Of a stretch of DNA of 64,000 nt, positions 48,891 through 60,735 are shown piece after piece (position 1 is the stretch's first letter; the number at the start of each line of letters is the position of its first letter). Under the pieces are notes generated by a model. The model was not told the origin of the DNA, did not search any database, and saw only the letters and a list, made by a program, of their open reading frames with translations. The stretch covers positions 992,001-1,056,000 of the forward strand of contig WACJ01000525.1 in NCBI GenBank assembly GCA_008973525.1, given 5' to 3'. This DNA is from Stenopsyche tienmushanensis. Lineage: Eukaryota; Arthropoda; Insecta; Trichoptera; Stenopsychidae. A program made the translations under genes and the position numbers.

Positions 48891-49698
48891 AACCATAAAA
48901 AGCATTTATAAATATATATTACTTTTTAATATGTTTAAAATGTGTGCAAATATTTTTTTTAATCCGGCCTGCGCTTGTTCTGATTTTCCTAAATCTTTAA
49001 ATCCTAAATTTTAAAAGTAAAGGCATTTTATGTAAATATAAATTTCCCCCCCCCCATTAATAATAATGTATAATTGTTAATTAATTTAATCACGCATTTA
49101 CGCCGTCTTGCATACACGTCGCTCAACCAAAAGAGAAGCTATTTATTTAAAATTCAAATATAATGTATTTGAGAGAAATCTTTTCATAGAAGTTATTATT
49201 CATAATCATCTCAAAAAAATAGATATGAAATTTAATGTGACATATGTATTTTTAGAACGACTAATTAAAAAATTCACTGTAAATAATACAATAAATTGTA
49301 AATATATTTCATATAATATATTAGTATTCATTAGGCGTTAAAAATTCATATTATAAGGATAAATAATAAATCTAAAATTAGTATTTAATTGTATTATAAG
49401 TTATTCTGTATAATATATTGAATTTTATTATTATTTACGCATTCAAAAATATTTTTTCGTTCAACGCTTCGTTTTGTGCAACGGCAACACTGCACATCCG
49501 GCGACGCGTGAACGTTGCGATTTTATCGTATGGCAATCGCAGCCAACGGTATTACCGCCTTTGCCTTGTAGCGTTCATTTGGTGTTAGCATTCGGCGGCG
49601 GTGGGATGTAATGGCGACGGTGACGGAAGTCGGCGTCGCTTGCATCCGTGGCGTGCAGCGGCATCACGACTTTTACAGCCTTTAATAGTACGTATATC
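48891..49698. other. AT-rich, then a GC-rich patch before SF3B3
   Basis: A C10 run lies near 49047. From about 49460 the DNA becomes GC- and CpG-richer (up to ~49830), which may be a promoter-proximal island or an exon of an unseen gene. No start or splice structure can be fixed. Confidence 0.35.
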
Positions 49699-49875
49699 TC
49701 ACGCTGACGAATCGATGTATTCGAAGTCGGCATTATTTATGGCGCCCGGTATCTCCGCGTACGCTTGTGCGTGCAACGGTCGTAGTGGCGCCATATTAAT
49801 GGGTCTATCATTAGTAGCGGAACGCTTAAATGCGTCCGTTTCTTGGTCCAAAGATCCGTACAATTGTTCTAATAC
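49699..49875 (-). other. 58-residue minus-strand open frame, possible exon
   Basis: The minus-strand frame reads LEQLYGSLDQETDAF, then PINMAPLRPLHAQAYAEIPG, and ends FEYIDSSA before TGA (49699-49701). Its composition looks protein-like, and an AG that could be a splice acceptor precedes it. If real it would be the last exon of a minus-strand gene whose upstream exons would have to lie to its right, overlapping or beyond SF3B3. The plus-strand frame over the same bases (49601-49888) is then its shadow. I recognise no family. Confidence 0.25.
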
Positions 49876-50315
49876 TTATTATAATTAATCGGGGGGGACG
49901 TGCACTAGTAGGAGTGCCGGCCGGCATAACCTCACCACGTGGTGCTTTATGTAATGAATGTCCATTTCATGGATACCGCACCTGTTATATTCACAATAAT
50001 TCCCTATTATATTTTTATTTGAGCGTTTGTCAAGGTTATTTGGTATTAAATCTGTATTTTATGAGTTAATTAGCATAATTCACTGGTATTTTACTCCATT
50101 TTCAAAATGGCGGTCTATTATATTTGCAGCAATGTGCAAGTCATTTCCACTTTAAAATGATTGATTATAGCTATCCGCGCTAGGAATAATAGTTTGAGAT
50201 CTTTATTGTAGGTTTGTAGGTTAAGTCAGTGTGGCTACCAAGCCTTTGACCAGCCATTTTGCTTCACACTTCAGTAGCAAAATTCTTGCTAATAGACCCT
50301 TTATTATCTTTACAG

Positions 50316-50344
50316 AGAATTGTTGAAACTTCACTGCGGCCAAG
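50316..50344 (+). other. SF3B3 5' UTR segment after a likely 3' splice site
   Basis: TTATTATCTTTACAG at 50301-50315 is a good acceptor 29 bases before the ATG, so a non-coding first exon probably lies upstream, between about 49900 and 50230. The ATG context is CCAAGATGT. Confidence 0.45.
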
Positions 50345-53300
50345 ATGTATCTCTACAATTTGACTCTGCAACGTGCGACGGCCATCACGCATGCCGTCCA
50401 CGGAAACTTCTCCGGTACAAAAACCCAAGAGATATTATTATCTCGCGGGAAAATATTGGAATTGGTCCGGCCAGATCCCAACACTGGAAAAGTACACACA
50501 TTGATGACGACTGAAATCTTCGGCATCGTCCGATCGTTGATGGCGTTCAGATTGACCGGAGGCACCAAAGGTAAGACGCGCATTTATTTTCATATCAACA
50601 CGCACTTAGCGCTGTATCTAAAAGTGTCTCCGTACACAGATGCAAAAAACTAGTGCATATATCAAAATTAAGCCAACTTGTCGCTTCTGTGTGATCCGAT
50701 TTGAAAATGGTCACATGGATTGAACCTTGTAGGCACATTCTGTCTTTATTCAATCAAAAATTTGACTAAACGCGCTTCGAACGATATATTAAAAATACCA
50801 TTATATTTACAGATTATATCGTAGTCGGATCTGACGCGGGACGGATTGTCATCTTGGAGTACATACCCGCTAAAAATATATTGGAAAAGGTCCATCAAGA
50901 GACGTTTGGTAAATCGGGATGCCGCAGAATTGTCCCCGGACAATATCTTGCAATCGATCCGAAAGGGCGAGCTGTTATGATAGGTTTGTATTTTGCACGT
51001 TTATCAAAAATATGCAGCGTAAAGTGTTTAACATGATGTTCATATTCCGTGTTTCAACTGAAATACATTGATCGATAACTTTTGAATCTTCTGATACCAT
51101 TATTGAACACATTTAAATTTGGTTCATTCTGAGCGCATTTATATTCAAAGTCGATTATATTACAGGTGCGATTGAAAAGCAGAAGCTGGTTTATATCTTG
51201 AACAGAGACGCCGAAGCTCGCCTTACCATTTCTTCCCCGTTAGAAGCACACAAATCGAACACGCTCGTTTATCATATGGTCGGAGTCGATGTCGGCTTTG
51301 AAAATCCGATGTTTGCGTGTTTGGAGATTGATTATGAAGAAGCAGATGCGGATCCGACCGGTAATTATTGAATTGATCGACGATCGACAAATTTGTGTTA
51401 TACAAATTCTAACAATTGAATATTTTTAATAGGCGAAGCTGCTCAAAAGACGCAACAAACGTTGACGTTTTATGAATTGGATCTCGGTCTCAATCATGTG
51501 GTGCGCAAATATTCAGAACCTCTAGAAGAACACGCTAATTTCTTGGTGACGGTACCGGGCGGAAACGATGGACCATCGGGCGTACTCATTTGCTCCGAGA
51601 ATTATCTTACGTATAAGAATTTAGGCGATCAGCATGATATTCGTTGTCCGATACCGAGGCGAAGAAATGATCTCGATGATCCGGAAAGAGGAATGATATT
51701 TGTATGCTCGGCTACGCATAAAACTAAATCGATGTTCTTTTTCTTGGCTCAGACTGAGCAGGTAAATATGGTTCTTGTATATTAATTGTTTTTATAAAAT
51801 GTATTATGGTCGTTAATATTAATATTTTTTGTGTTACAGGGTGATATCTTTAAGGTGACTATTGAGACGGACGAGGACGTTGTTACTGAAATAAAGCTTA
51901 AATATTTCGATACTGTTCCGGTAGCGAGCGCGATGTGTGTATTGAAAACTGGGTTTTTGTACGTCGCAGCGGAATTTGGAAACCAGTAAGTAATATTAAT
52001 TGTGTGGATACGGTCAACCCTGCTATAAAGCGTACTTCTATACTGTCTTTCGTTATCTTTAATGCCATATCGACGAGTGTATTTTACTAGAATACGTCCA
52101 CGAAGATTGTATGTATAGACTTATCTGGCATGTAGATGCATGACGGGATTTGACGGCTATGTACGTCAAAGTGATAAATTCCTTTGGAATCTTCCAAATC
52201 AGTTGAAAAAACCTAACCTCAAATTTTGTATGGGTGTCTAACTTTCTATAGCGTTTTTTCCTATACTGCAGTATCCCTATCTCGTCGTTATAGGAGGGTT
52301 GACTGTATGTGTTTTTGTGAGCCTATTACAAGCTGTTTCATATGCTATAGAAAATGTGTTCAATAATCAATTTGTGTTTTCAGTTATCTTTACCAAATTG
52401 CTCATCTGGGCGACGAAGACGATGAACCGGAATTCAGTTCTGCTATGCCTCTTGAAGAAGGTGACACTTTCTTCTTTGCGCCCAGACCGCTGAGGAATTT
52501 GGTGCTTGTCGATGAAATGGATTCATTATCGCCAATATTAGGTAATTGTTTTTATATATCGACTGTAATCGTATTTATTTAATGATGAAATATTTGGTCC
52601 GTGTTGCTGATTGACAGTGATTTTTTTGACCCCTCTGATGATTAAAAAATACTTTTAATTCATGATTGAATTAATTATGCGCATATTCATTAACGTATCT
52701 ATAATATTTTAGCTTGTCAAGTTGCTGATCTTGCCGGTGAAGACACGCCGCAAGTGTATTTATCATGTGGCCGTGGTGCGAGATCTTCTCTAAGAGTATT
52801 GCGACATGGCTTGGAAGTTGCTGAAATGGCCGTCTCAGAATTGCCGGGTAATCCGAATGCTGTATGGACTGTTCGACGTAACAAAGATGGTGAGTTCATT
52901 TTTATTAAATTCTTCCCCAACTTTTTGAATTCGCACATAAAATCATATTCCGTCGGAGAATTCGTCAAATGGTTTTTTTATAAATTCAATTATTAGATCA
53001 TATTAATATCTTAATAAACACCACAAATATATCAATTGTACCGTAACTGGGTTTCAATATTAGAAAGTTTGTTTTGCATTTAAGAAAAAGTAGGGCTTTT
53101 ATAACTGAATTTTCAGTCAAACGGTCAGATTCACATACGTGTGGTAGGTAAATCCTTTAAAAATCAAGTATTAATGAAACCCTGGTTGTTGGAAAATATC
53201 AAACACCAGTGGTTTTTATTTTCAGACATGGCGCCAACCATTGGAGTCGCTGGCTGATCAGTAAACAGGTAAGGTCCATCCCTAATACAACGATTGAGGA

Positions 53301-56300
53301 CTAATTCATCTCTGGGAAGCGCCGTCTTGGGATTTAATAATCGGAAACCAATTAAAAACCACCACATGCATGACCAACAATAAAAATAATACATTCACAT
53401 AAATATATTTGAGTCATTTGACTTTACAAAATAATAATTAAATCACACTTGGAAGATTTTATTTTTATGATAAAAACTTCAATCTTAAAAGATTTTGCTT
53501 TTAAAAAGTTAATAATGGGGAGGGGATTAAAAGGTCAGACAAGTTAAAAATATTCGATTATTAACGTTGATATTTTTACTAGGAATGTTACATTTTTTAT
53601 TTGCAGAGGAATATGATGCGTACATCATTGTTTCCTTCGTTAATGCCACTCTGGTACTGTCCATCGGTGAGACCGTGGAGGAAGTCACGGACAGTGGATT
53701 TCTGGGCACCACACCTACGCTCAGTTGTCACGCGTTAGGCAACGACGCACTGGTACAGGTCTACCCGGATGGAATCCGTCATATAAGAGCCGACAAGAGA
53801 GTCAACGAGTGGAAGGCCCCCGGTAAAAAAACGATCGTAAAATGCGCCGTAAACCAACGACAAGTCGTCATAGCGCTCACCGGCGGGGAACTCGTATACT
53901 TCGAAATGGATCCCGTAAGTATATCATTGCAAACTATTTCAAATTGCGAGTTTTAGCCACTGAACAGCATATCGATTGTTGTGACGGTTCCTTATCGACT
54001 CGCAAATTGTCTTCCATTATTAAGATTGTAGTTCTTCATAGCTATTAATCTCATTCTCCATTTGGATACAATTTTATTCACATTGGATGATCAATGAATT
54101 CGCGTTATTAATTCGTTGCGTATTTTTTAGACCGGTCAATTGAATGAATACACAGAACGTAAAAAGCTATCATCGGAAGTGTGCTGTATGGCGCTGGGTT
54201 CTGTAAATCCAGGCGAGCAAAGAGCGTGGTTTTTGGCCGTCGGCTTAAACGATAATACCGTCCGTATTATTTCTTTGGATCCCACGGTTAGTATTTTTAT
54301 ATTGTTATAATTACGTTATAAAAATTGATATGATGAAACAAGGACACCACTGAGTATTTGTGATTACAAATCCATTTAGCGTTATTCAATATTTATCTGA
54401 GGCATATTATGATTTTATTTTTAAATCTTTTCCACGTGAATTAGATTTTTAAGTCTTGTATTTTGTTTTTAGGATTGTTTATCGCCGCGATCTTTGCAAG
54501 CTTTACCAGCCGGAGCGGAATCTCTATGTATCGTTGAGCAACCGTTAGAAAGTGGTTCAAAACCGGCGCTTCATTTAAACATTGGTTTAACCAACGGTGT
54601 ATTGCTACGTACCACATTAGATCCAATCACTGGTGATTTAGCCGATACCAGAACTAGGTATTAATTATTGATTTTGAATGATTTAATTAAATAAATGTTA
54701 ATTTATATGCATTATAATAATCGTTTTTGTTCAATAGGTATTTGGGATCTCGTCCCGTTAAATTATTCAGAATACGAATGCAAGGAAATGAAGCAGTATT
54801 AGCAATGTCATCTCGGACGTGGCTCAGTTATTATCATCAGAACCGCTTTCATCTCACTCCGTTATCGTACGAATGCCTGGAATATGCATCCGGTTTCAGC
54901 TCAGGTATAAATACTATTTTATTTTGTATCAAATTTAAACCGAGCCTAGAGTCACTATTATATCAAAAAAGGATGTCATCAGTGCTAGAGGTCCTCGGAG
55001 ATTAAACGTCCTTATTAATTCTGGTTTTGGATTTATCCGATGTCGGACTAATTATAAAAGAAGGAAAACATTCCGTCCGTATATTGAATGCTTTATTTTT
55101 GTCATTTTATCTTTGCTCATTGGAGAATTTATATTTATAGAACAATGCGCTGAAGGCATAGTCGCAATTTCGACTAACACCCTGAGGATTCTCGCTCTCG
55201 AAAAACTCGGTGCCGTATTCAATCAGATTTCTATAGCTTTGGATTATACGCCGAGACGTTTCGTTATACAGCCAGAAACCAATCATATCATCGTCGCCGA
55301 GACTGAACACAATGCGTACACGGAAGACACCAAAAAACAACGAAGGTATAACGCGTTTAAATTGCAGATTTTAGTTTATTAATAAATATATATTAAATGA
55401 TGACAAATCTACACATAATCCGAATTTTTATGTAGATACTCCTGCAGTTCTGATAAATTCAATGCGTACGATATTTTTATTTTTCTAATGCTTTTGTCTG
55501 TAGTTAAAATGTGATTTTATCATTTTAGGTTACAAATGGCGCAGGAAATGAGAGAAGCAGCTGGTCCCAGTGCAGAAGATCAAGTACTCGCAAATGAAAT
55601 GGCCGATGCTTTTATTCAAGACGTCTTACCTGAGAATATATTTTCTTCGCCAAAAGCCGGAGCCGGAATGTGGGCATCGCAATTGCGCGTCGTCGATGTG
55701 GGAGCTGGAACGACTCTACAAAAAATTCCGTTGGAACAAAATGAAGCAATTTTAGCCGTTTGTCTAGCTCGTTGGACACCGCGCGGTGAACCGCCCAATA
55801 CTTATTTGGTCGCCGGCGGAGCAATTGATCTTGTACTCTCGCCGCGATCTTGCGCTCAAGGATTCTTAGACGTATATAAGGTATTTATTATTTGTTTTGC
55901 TTTTATCTTTGAGGAAATATCTCAATTATGTTTAATCTCGATGTTTTATTATTATAGTTGAACAGCGGCTCTCTCGAATTAATTCATCGTACTCAAGTCG
56001 AAGGACCGGTTGGCGCATTGGGATGGCTCGGTGGTCGTCTTTTAGCCGGGATCGGAAAGTATTGAGACTTTATGATCTCGGACGGAGACGTTTATTGCGT
56101 AAATGCGAAAATAGACACATTCCAAATCTGATTGTTGATATTCAACCGATCGGACAACGCGTCTATTGTGCCGACGTACAAGAAAGTGTCTATTGTATCC
56201 GCTATAAAAAGCGAGAAAACCAATTGATCATCTTCGCCGATGATACTCATCCGAGATGGATCACAAACACTTGCATTCTCGATTATGATACGGTAGCGTC

Positions 56301-57303
56301 GGCTGATAAATTCGGAAATGTTGCCGTCATGAGATTGCCTTCGTGCGTGACTGATGATGTGGACGAAGATCCGACTGGCAATAAAGCACTTTGGGATAGA
56401 GGTAATCATTACTTTGATTTATTCAATCTAAATATATGAATTCAAGAACATGATGAATTCTTATTTTCACATGCTAGACTAATGAAATGTTGTGATATAA
56501 AATACTAAACTGAAGTGTAAAATTATAAATCTATCTTTAAATCACTTTATTATATAAATATTAATGGATTTATTATTTTTTTTAAGGTCTACTCAATGGT
56601 GCATCCCAAAAAACTGAAGTTGTCGCCGTATTTCATGTCGGAGAAACTGTTACATGGCTGCAACGAGCCACTCTTATTCCTGGTGGTTCGGAAGCACTTT
56701 TATATGCTACGTTGAGTGGAGCACTTGGAGCGCTTCTTCCGTTTACATCGCGAGAAGATCATGATTTTTTCCAACATTTGGAAATGCATATGCGCAGTGA
56801 GAATCAACCGCTATGCGGACGGGACCATCTATCATTCAGAAGCTATTATTATCCAGTCAAGGTAATCATTTGATTTTTTTAATAAAAGTGTTTTCCACGA
56901 GGAAGTCAGCGGATGTTTCTCATTTATTGAAACGTAAGCGTTATGCTCGTGGTAGAACAAACCCAGAGTAACGGTATCTCTTTTTAAGTCGTTTTGACTA
57001 ATCAAGAATAGTACTGTGCTTTGAATCGATTTTCTATTGAGAGTTGAAACTGAGTAATATATTCCAGTTTCATGGTTTACGAAAATCACATTTTTACATT
57101 GATAGTAATGAAGTATTTGTTTTTAAATTTGCATTGTTTTAATGGAGATTTATTTTTTGCAGAATGTCATTGATGGTGATTTATGTGAGCAATTCAATTC
57201 ACTTGATGCTGGTAAACAAAAAGCAATATCGGGTGATTTGGAGAGGACACCCGCAGAAGTGTCCAAGAAGTTGGAAGATATCCGAACCAGATATGCATTC
57301 TAA
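50345..57303 (+). CDS. SF3B3: splicing factor 3B subunit 3 (SF3b130/SAP130), 16 coding exons
   Basis: SF3B3 is a nuclear component of the SF3b complex of U2 snRNP that helps hold SF3B1 and PHF5A at the intron branch point. Coding exons: 50345-50570, 50813-50983, 51166-51360, 51433-51761, 51840-51985, 52384-52541, 52713-52889, 53607-53914, 54131-54286, 54473-54657, 54738-54904, 55141-55345, 55529-55880, 55958-56401, 56587-56861, 57163-57303. All introns are GT-AG with matching phases. The protein is about 1211 residues (human 1217), built of three WD-like beta-propellers related to DDB1/CPSF160. Diagnostic stretches include [12 protein letters not shown] at the start, [83 protein letters not shown] and the conserved end [12 protein letters not shown]. 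The start matches the family N terminus. Exon 14 has a one-base deletion (see 56057-56065). Introns are 77-717 bp. Confidence 0.97.
53226..53268 (+). other. possible 43-nt cassette (poison) exon in SF3B3 intron 7
   Basis: Within the largest intron, TTTTCAG ends at 53225 and GTAAGG begins at 53269, giving a strong acceptor-donor pair 43 bases apart. Spliced in phase, the segment would add ten codons and then TGA, so its inclusion would target the mRNA for nonsense-mediated decay. Splicing factors often use such exons for autoregulation. It may be chance; there is no expression evidence here. Confidence 0.25.
56057..56065 (+). other. one-base deletion (frameshift) in SF3B3 exon 14
   Basis: The frame from the exon start reads ...LLAGIGK and then a tyrosine codon and TGA (56063-56065). 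Conserved coding resumes from 56062 in the next frame as [17 protein letters not shown]. Exon 14 is 444 bases where phase continuity needs 445, so a single base is missing around AAAGTA. Every other exon is intact, which favours an assembly error or a recent allele over an old pseudogene. Confidence 0.9.
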
Positions 57304-57385
57304 GCTGATAAAGAATCAAATTTTGTATATATTGTGTTAAAATAGCTTTAATATTTTCGACAGTACAATAGAATATATTTGTAGG

Positions 57386-57391
57386 AATAAA
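57386..57391 (+). terminator. SF3B3 polyadenylation signal
   Basis: AATAAA lies 83 bases past the stop codon at 57301-57303, the usual distance for a short 3' UTR. A second AATAAATAAA run lies near 57461. Confidence 0.6.
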
Positions 57392-57652
57392 ACGATTGAA
57401 TTAAGCAAAAACCATTTGTAAATGTGATATTTATTAAGTATGATTTGTCGTATTATTAAAAATAAATAAATATTTATAGAAAAGATTGAAGATTATATTC
57501 ACTTTAACACCTTGGTGGCTGCATGATGCCACATATGCATCATGATCGTGCTGATCGTCCATATACAAGAGTAATCAATGAATACAGTGGATGAATTTTT
57601 ATATCTGCAATTACTGATGATACACCTATTTAAAGTGGAATATGGTCTAATC

Positions 57653-57865
57653 CAGGGGTGGCCAACCCAAATGATCTTGCGGGCCACTTTAGAAATGCAT
57701 CATAGCTCCGCGGGCCGCATATAAAATTATATATCCCCATTTTAGATTTAGATACACTATAGACATTTTTTTGAAGTGAAAAAATATATTTTGTAAAAGT
57801 GTAATAAATCTCGCGGGCTGGAAAAATATTCATGCGGCCCGCGGGCCGTGGATTGGCCACCCCTG
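57653..57865. mobile_element. 213-bp hAT MITE (left part of the composite)
   Basis: It has both termini: CAGGGGTGGCCAAC and, at 57865, the inverted GGCCACCCCTG. The rim is GGCC/CGCGGGCC-rich. The 8 bases after it (GTCTAAAC) match the outer duplication GTCTAATC at 7 of 8. Positions 57756-57865 match 59159-59280 at near identity. Similar ends are known for animal hAT families with GCGGGCCGC-rich subtermini. Confidence 0.75.
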
Positions 57866-58073
57866 GTCTAAACTATACTGCAATAACGAATAACAAGCCA
57901 AAAAAAGCATAGAAGATTTCATATCTTCAAAGCTTGAATCTTCTTTCCCCGAGAGGATTTGAATACTGTTTGAAGATTGAGAAATACTTTTTGTGAATAT
58001 AACAATGTCTTCCAGTATTTTTTTCCAGATCGAGAATTTATCACCGAATTTATAAGATGATCTTTTTAAATGA

Positions 58074-59159
58074 GTATAAATTTGAATAGTTGTTTGTCCA
58101 TCTGTTCAATATGAATATGTCTGTTCAAAATATGTTCGTGGAGTAGACCATGCATTCCTTTCTTCTGCAATATCAACGTCAGTTATTTTGATTGTCGTCC
58201 TTTAAAAATATTGCTCCTATAAAATCCTGGAATAAATTTAAGATCCTATCTTTTTTAATCCTAAATAAGCAATCAATTTTATGAATCCTGGAAATTAGAA
58301 CGTCACTGATTTTCTTACAATTAAATAGTTTGAAATTCTAAGAATTACACAATTTCGTGTGGTTAGTTATTGTTAATTAGATGTGGTTGCTTAGCAACAC
58401 TTGCTTAGTTGGAAAGCTACGCGATGTATTGGTGTGGGAGTGAGAGGTAAGGATGCGTGCGCTCTCCCTCACTTCGTATAGCGACTGGCTCCCCGCCTTC
58501 GCACCACGACGCGCCAGCCGTCCAGCGCGGCCTTGGCTGATGCAGCCGAGCGCTGACATTAGATTGATAGCATTATCGCCTCAAGGCATAGTTGACAAAA
58601 GGCTTTGTTTACCTTAGCAAATTTTATAGACGGACATCGAATTGATAGCATTATCGCCTCTCTGCATAGTTGACAAAAGGCTTTGTGTAAACAAAGCCTA
58701 AGCTAAGGTGACTTAGCAAATTTTGGACAGCCGGATGGACATCGAATTGATAGCATTATCGCCTCTCTGCATATTTGACAAAAGGCTTTGTTTACCTTAG
58801 CAAATTTTGGACAGCCGGATGGACGGACACACATTGATTTTTATATATTAAGTATTTATATTACGTTTGTCGTCTATATGAAAATTGTAGATATTTTCTA
58901 GAAGGAAATCTGTATAAATTCATAGCCCCTTTTGCCCTAGCATTTTTGAATTTTTGAAACGGTTGATTTCCGAGAAATTGTGTAATTCTTAGAATTTCAA
59001 ACTATTTAATTGTAAGAAAATCAGTGACGTTCTAATTTCCAGGATTCATAAAATTGATTGAAATTGCAGAAGAAAGGAATGCATGGTCTATCCCACGAAC
59101 ATATTTTGAACAGACATATTCATATTGAACAGATGGACAAACAACTATTCAAATTTATA
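58074..59159. repeat. large imperfect palindrome inside the composite
   Basis: Left arm 58074-58178 pairs with 59055-59159 (for example TTTGAATAGTTGTTTGTCCA against its reverse complement). Left arm 58277-58355 pairs with 58972-59052 (GAAATTCTAAGAATTACACA and its complement). The left arm carries about 95 bp, 58179-58276, that the right arm lacks. The loop is 58356-58971. Confidence 0.75.
58563..58830 (+). repeat. tandem repeat, three units (78-105 bp)
   Basis: ATTGATAGCATTATCGCCTC recurs at 58563, 58641 and 58746. Each copy is followed by GCATAGTTGACAAAAGGC and TTAGCAAATTTT. The second unit carries an extra block with the hairpin AGGCTTTGT-GTA-ACAAAGCCT. It ends in GGACGGACACACATTGATTT, similar to the repeat at 60575. 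GTTGCTTAGCAAC, an RFX X-box-like palindrome, lies just before (58386-58398). Confidence 0.8.
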
Positions 59160-59280
59160 CTATAGACATTTTTTTGAAGTGAAAAAATATATTTTGTAAA
59201 AGTGTAATAAATCTTGCGGGCTGGAAAAATATTCAAGGCGGGCCGCATGCGGCCCGCGGGCCGCGGGTTGGCCACCCCTG

Positions 59281-60345
59281 GTCTAATCCTTTTATGCAGC
59301 CACAATACAGTTAATTTTGGGGGTCTTAAGCCTGATTCAAACCATGGGACTACCTAAAGTCACTATTACAAGTTTATAAACCCGCAGTACAAATAGCAGC
59401 ATTTATGGACGGGTTCCACGAGCGTAGTTTCTTGTGCATGGTTTACTAGCATGCCGATTACTGCAGTGAAGTGACCACAAATTTAGACCCACAATATTAC
59501 TATTTAGTATTTAAGAATAAACTAAGTGTGATCACTTCACTGCAGTAATGGGGACGCTAGTAAATCATGCTTGTGGAAGTCGGCATGTGTTCAGCTTTAT
59601 GTGATAATGTTGGCTTACAATTTACAGCAAAATCCATCTAATCTCTTGGAGAACAAACTATAATATTTAATTCTTATTTTTCAATCTTCAAATGCGTTGG
59701 ACCTCAAACAGGACTTCGAACCGTAACAGTTCCAAACATTTATATTGGTTCGGCTACGGTTTTTGATTCAGTTTTATTTGTATTAAAAACTTATTTAATT
59801 ACATACTTTAGAACATTTTATTCCTTCTTTTATAATAAACACTACATAAATAGTATAATATTATTGAATTTACTCTCTTTAATTATTGATAAATCCTTTA
59901 GTTAACGTATTATTTTCCATTTCTGCTTCTATGTTGGGGTTATAAATTTACAATTTATAGAAATTTCTCTCTTGAAAATATTTGGAATCATCAATATAAA
60001 ATATAATATTTAGAACTAGAAGTATATAATATTATAATTTACTAAACGAAGGATATTGACTTCATGTTTTTGGGCTGGAAATTTGGGAAGGAAGGGTTAT
60101 CTGTAGTATTGATTTAACAGGATATAAAAAGGATAAAGATTACAGTATTATCAGAAGAATACAAACTCTCTTTCGCATAAAACGTGTACCAAACCGAACG
60201 ATATTTTTGAATCGGTTCAGTACCGATTTTCGTTCCGGCAAAAATAACGGTTTTATCTGTTTTCGGTTCGAAGCCTCGACTAAAAATGTAATTTGTGCTC
60301 ACAAATGTCAGCCTATCTGAAATGGAGCTTTTTTATTACCCACTA
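59281..60345. other. intergenic
   Basis: Starts with the right-hand GTCTAATC duplication. Two partial inverted segments near 59455-59480 and 59535-59560 share TACTGCAGTGAAGTGA; a small foldback may exist. Otherwise nothing recognised. Confidence 0.35.
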
Positions 60346-60735
60346 GCGAATACCCGGCATGCTTTGCAATGCCATAAGCGCTTAATAATTATTTGAAAAG
60401 AAACGCAGTACGTGGTTTATTGCTTCAGATCACATGTAGCGCGACCAATATGCGCCAACATGGTGCATCCATACAATATTTTTTACTATATCTATGTTAT
60501 TCCCGCAAGTGTAAACAGTAAGTTGACAAAGCTTTGTTGCAATCGGATAAACGGTATAAAAGCACATTAAATACGGACAAACATTGATTTTTATATATTA
60601 GACTACGCCTATGTAACTCGCCCAATTCTTAGCAATAAGTGGACGAAGTTTTATCGTAATCTGACGAACAGTATGGCAACTCATTACATACGAACAAACA
60701 GAAATTAATTTTTATGTATTAGATTATTCTAATTT
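60346..60735 (+). repeat. LINE-like 3' repeat with tandem dimer
   Basis: It begins ACTAGCGAATACCCGGCATG, resembling the 3' region of insect LINE-derived repeats. Two diverged ~100-bp units follow (60515-60602 and 60620-60722). Each contains AAGTTGACAAAG/AAGTGGACGAAG, then AATCGGATAAACGGTAT or the equivalent, and ends GGACAAACA..TTTTTATATATTAGA. The same end motif closes the tandem repeat at 58830-58850. Confidence 0.5.

Larger units (their letters stand above)
57653..59280. mobile_element. composite hAT insertion with internal palindrome, exact 8-bp outer TSD
   Basis: The left end is CAGGGGTGGCCAACCC at 57653. The right end GGGTTGGCCACCCCTG closes at 59280. The outer flanks carry the exact 8-bp duplication GTCTAATC (57645-57652 and 59281-59288). 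Between them are a complete short MITE at the left (57653-57865), a large imperfect palindrome (arms 58074-58355 and 58972-59159), a tandem repeat in the palindrome loop, and a second right-end copy (59159-59280). No transposase is encoded. Confidence 0.75.

Noticed and set aside
49601..49888. 95-codon plus-strand frame upstream of SF3B3 as a protein
   Set aside because: The opposite strand over the same bases has a more protein-like frame; the plus frame looks like its shadow.
53164..53394. 76-codon minus-strand frame inside SF3B3 intron 7
   Set aside because: No recognised domain and lies within an intron; more likely chance than a nested gene.
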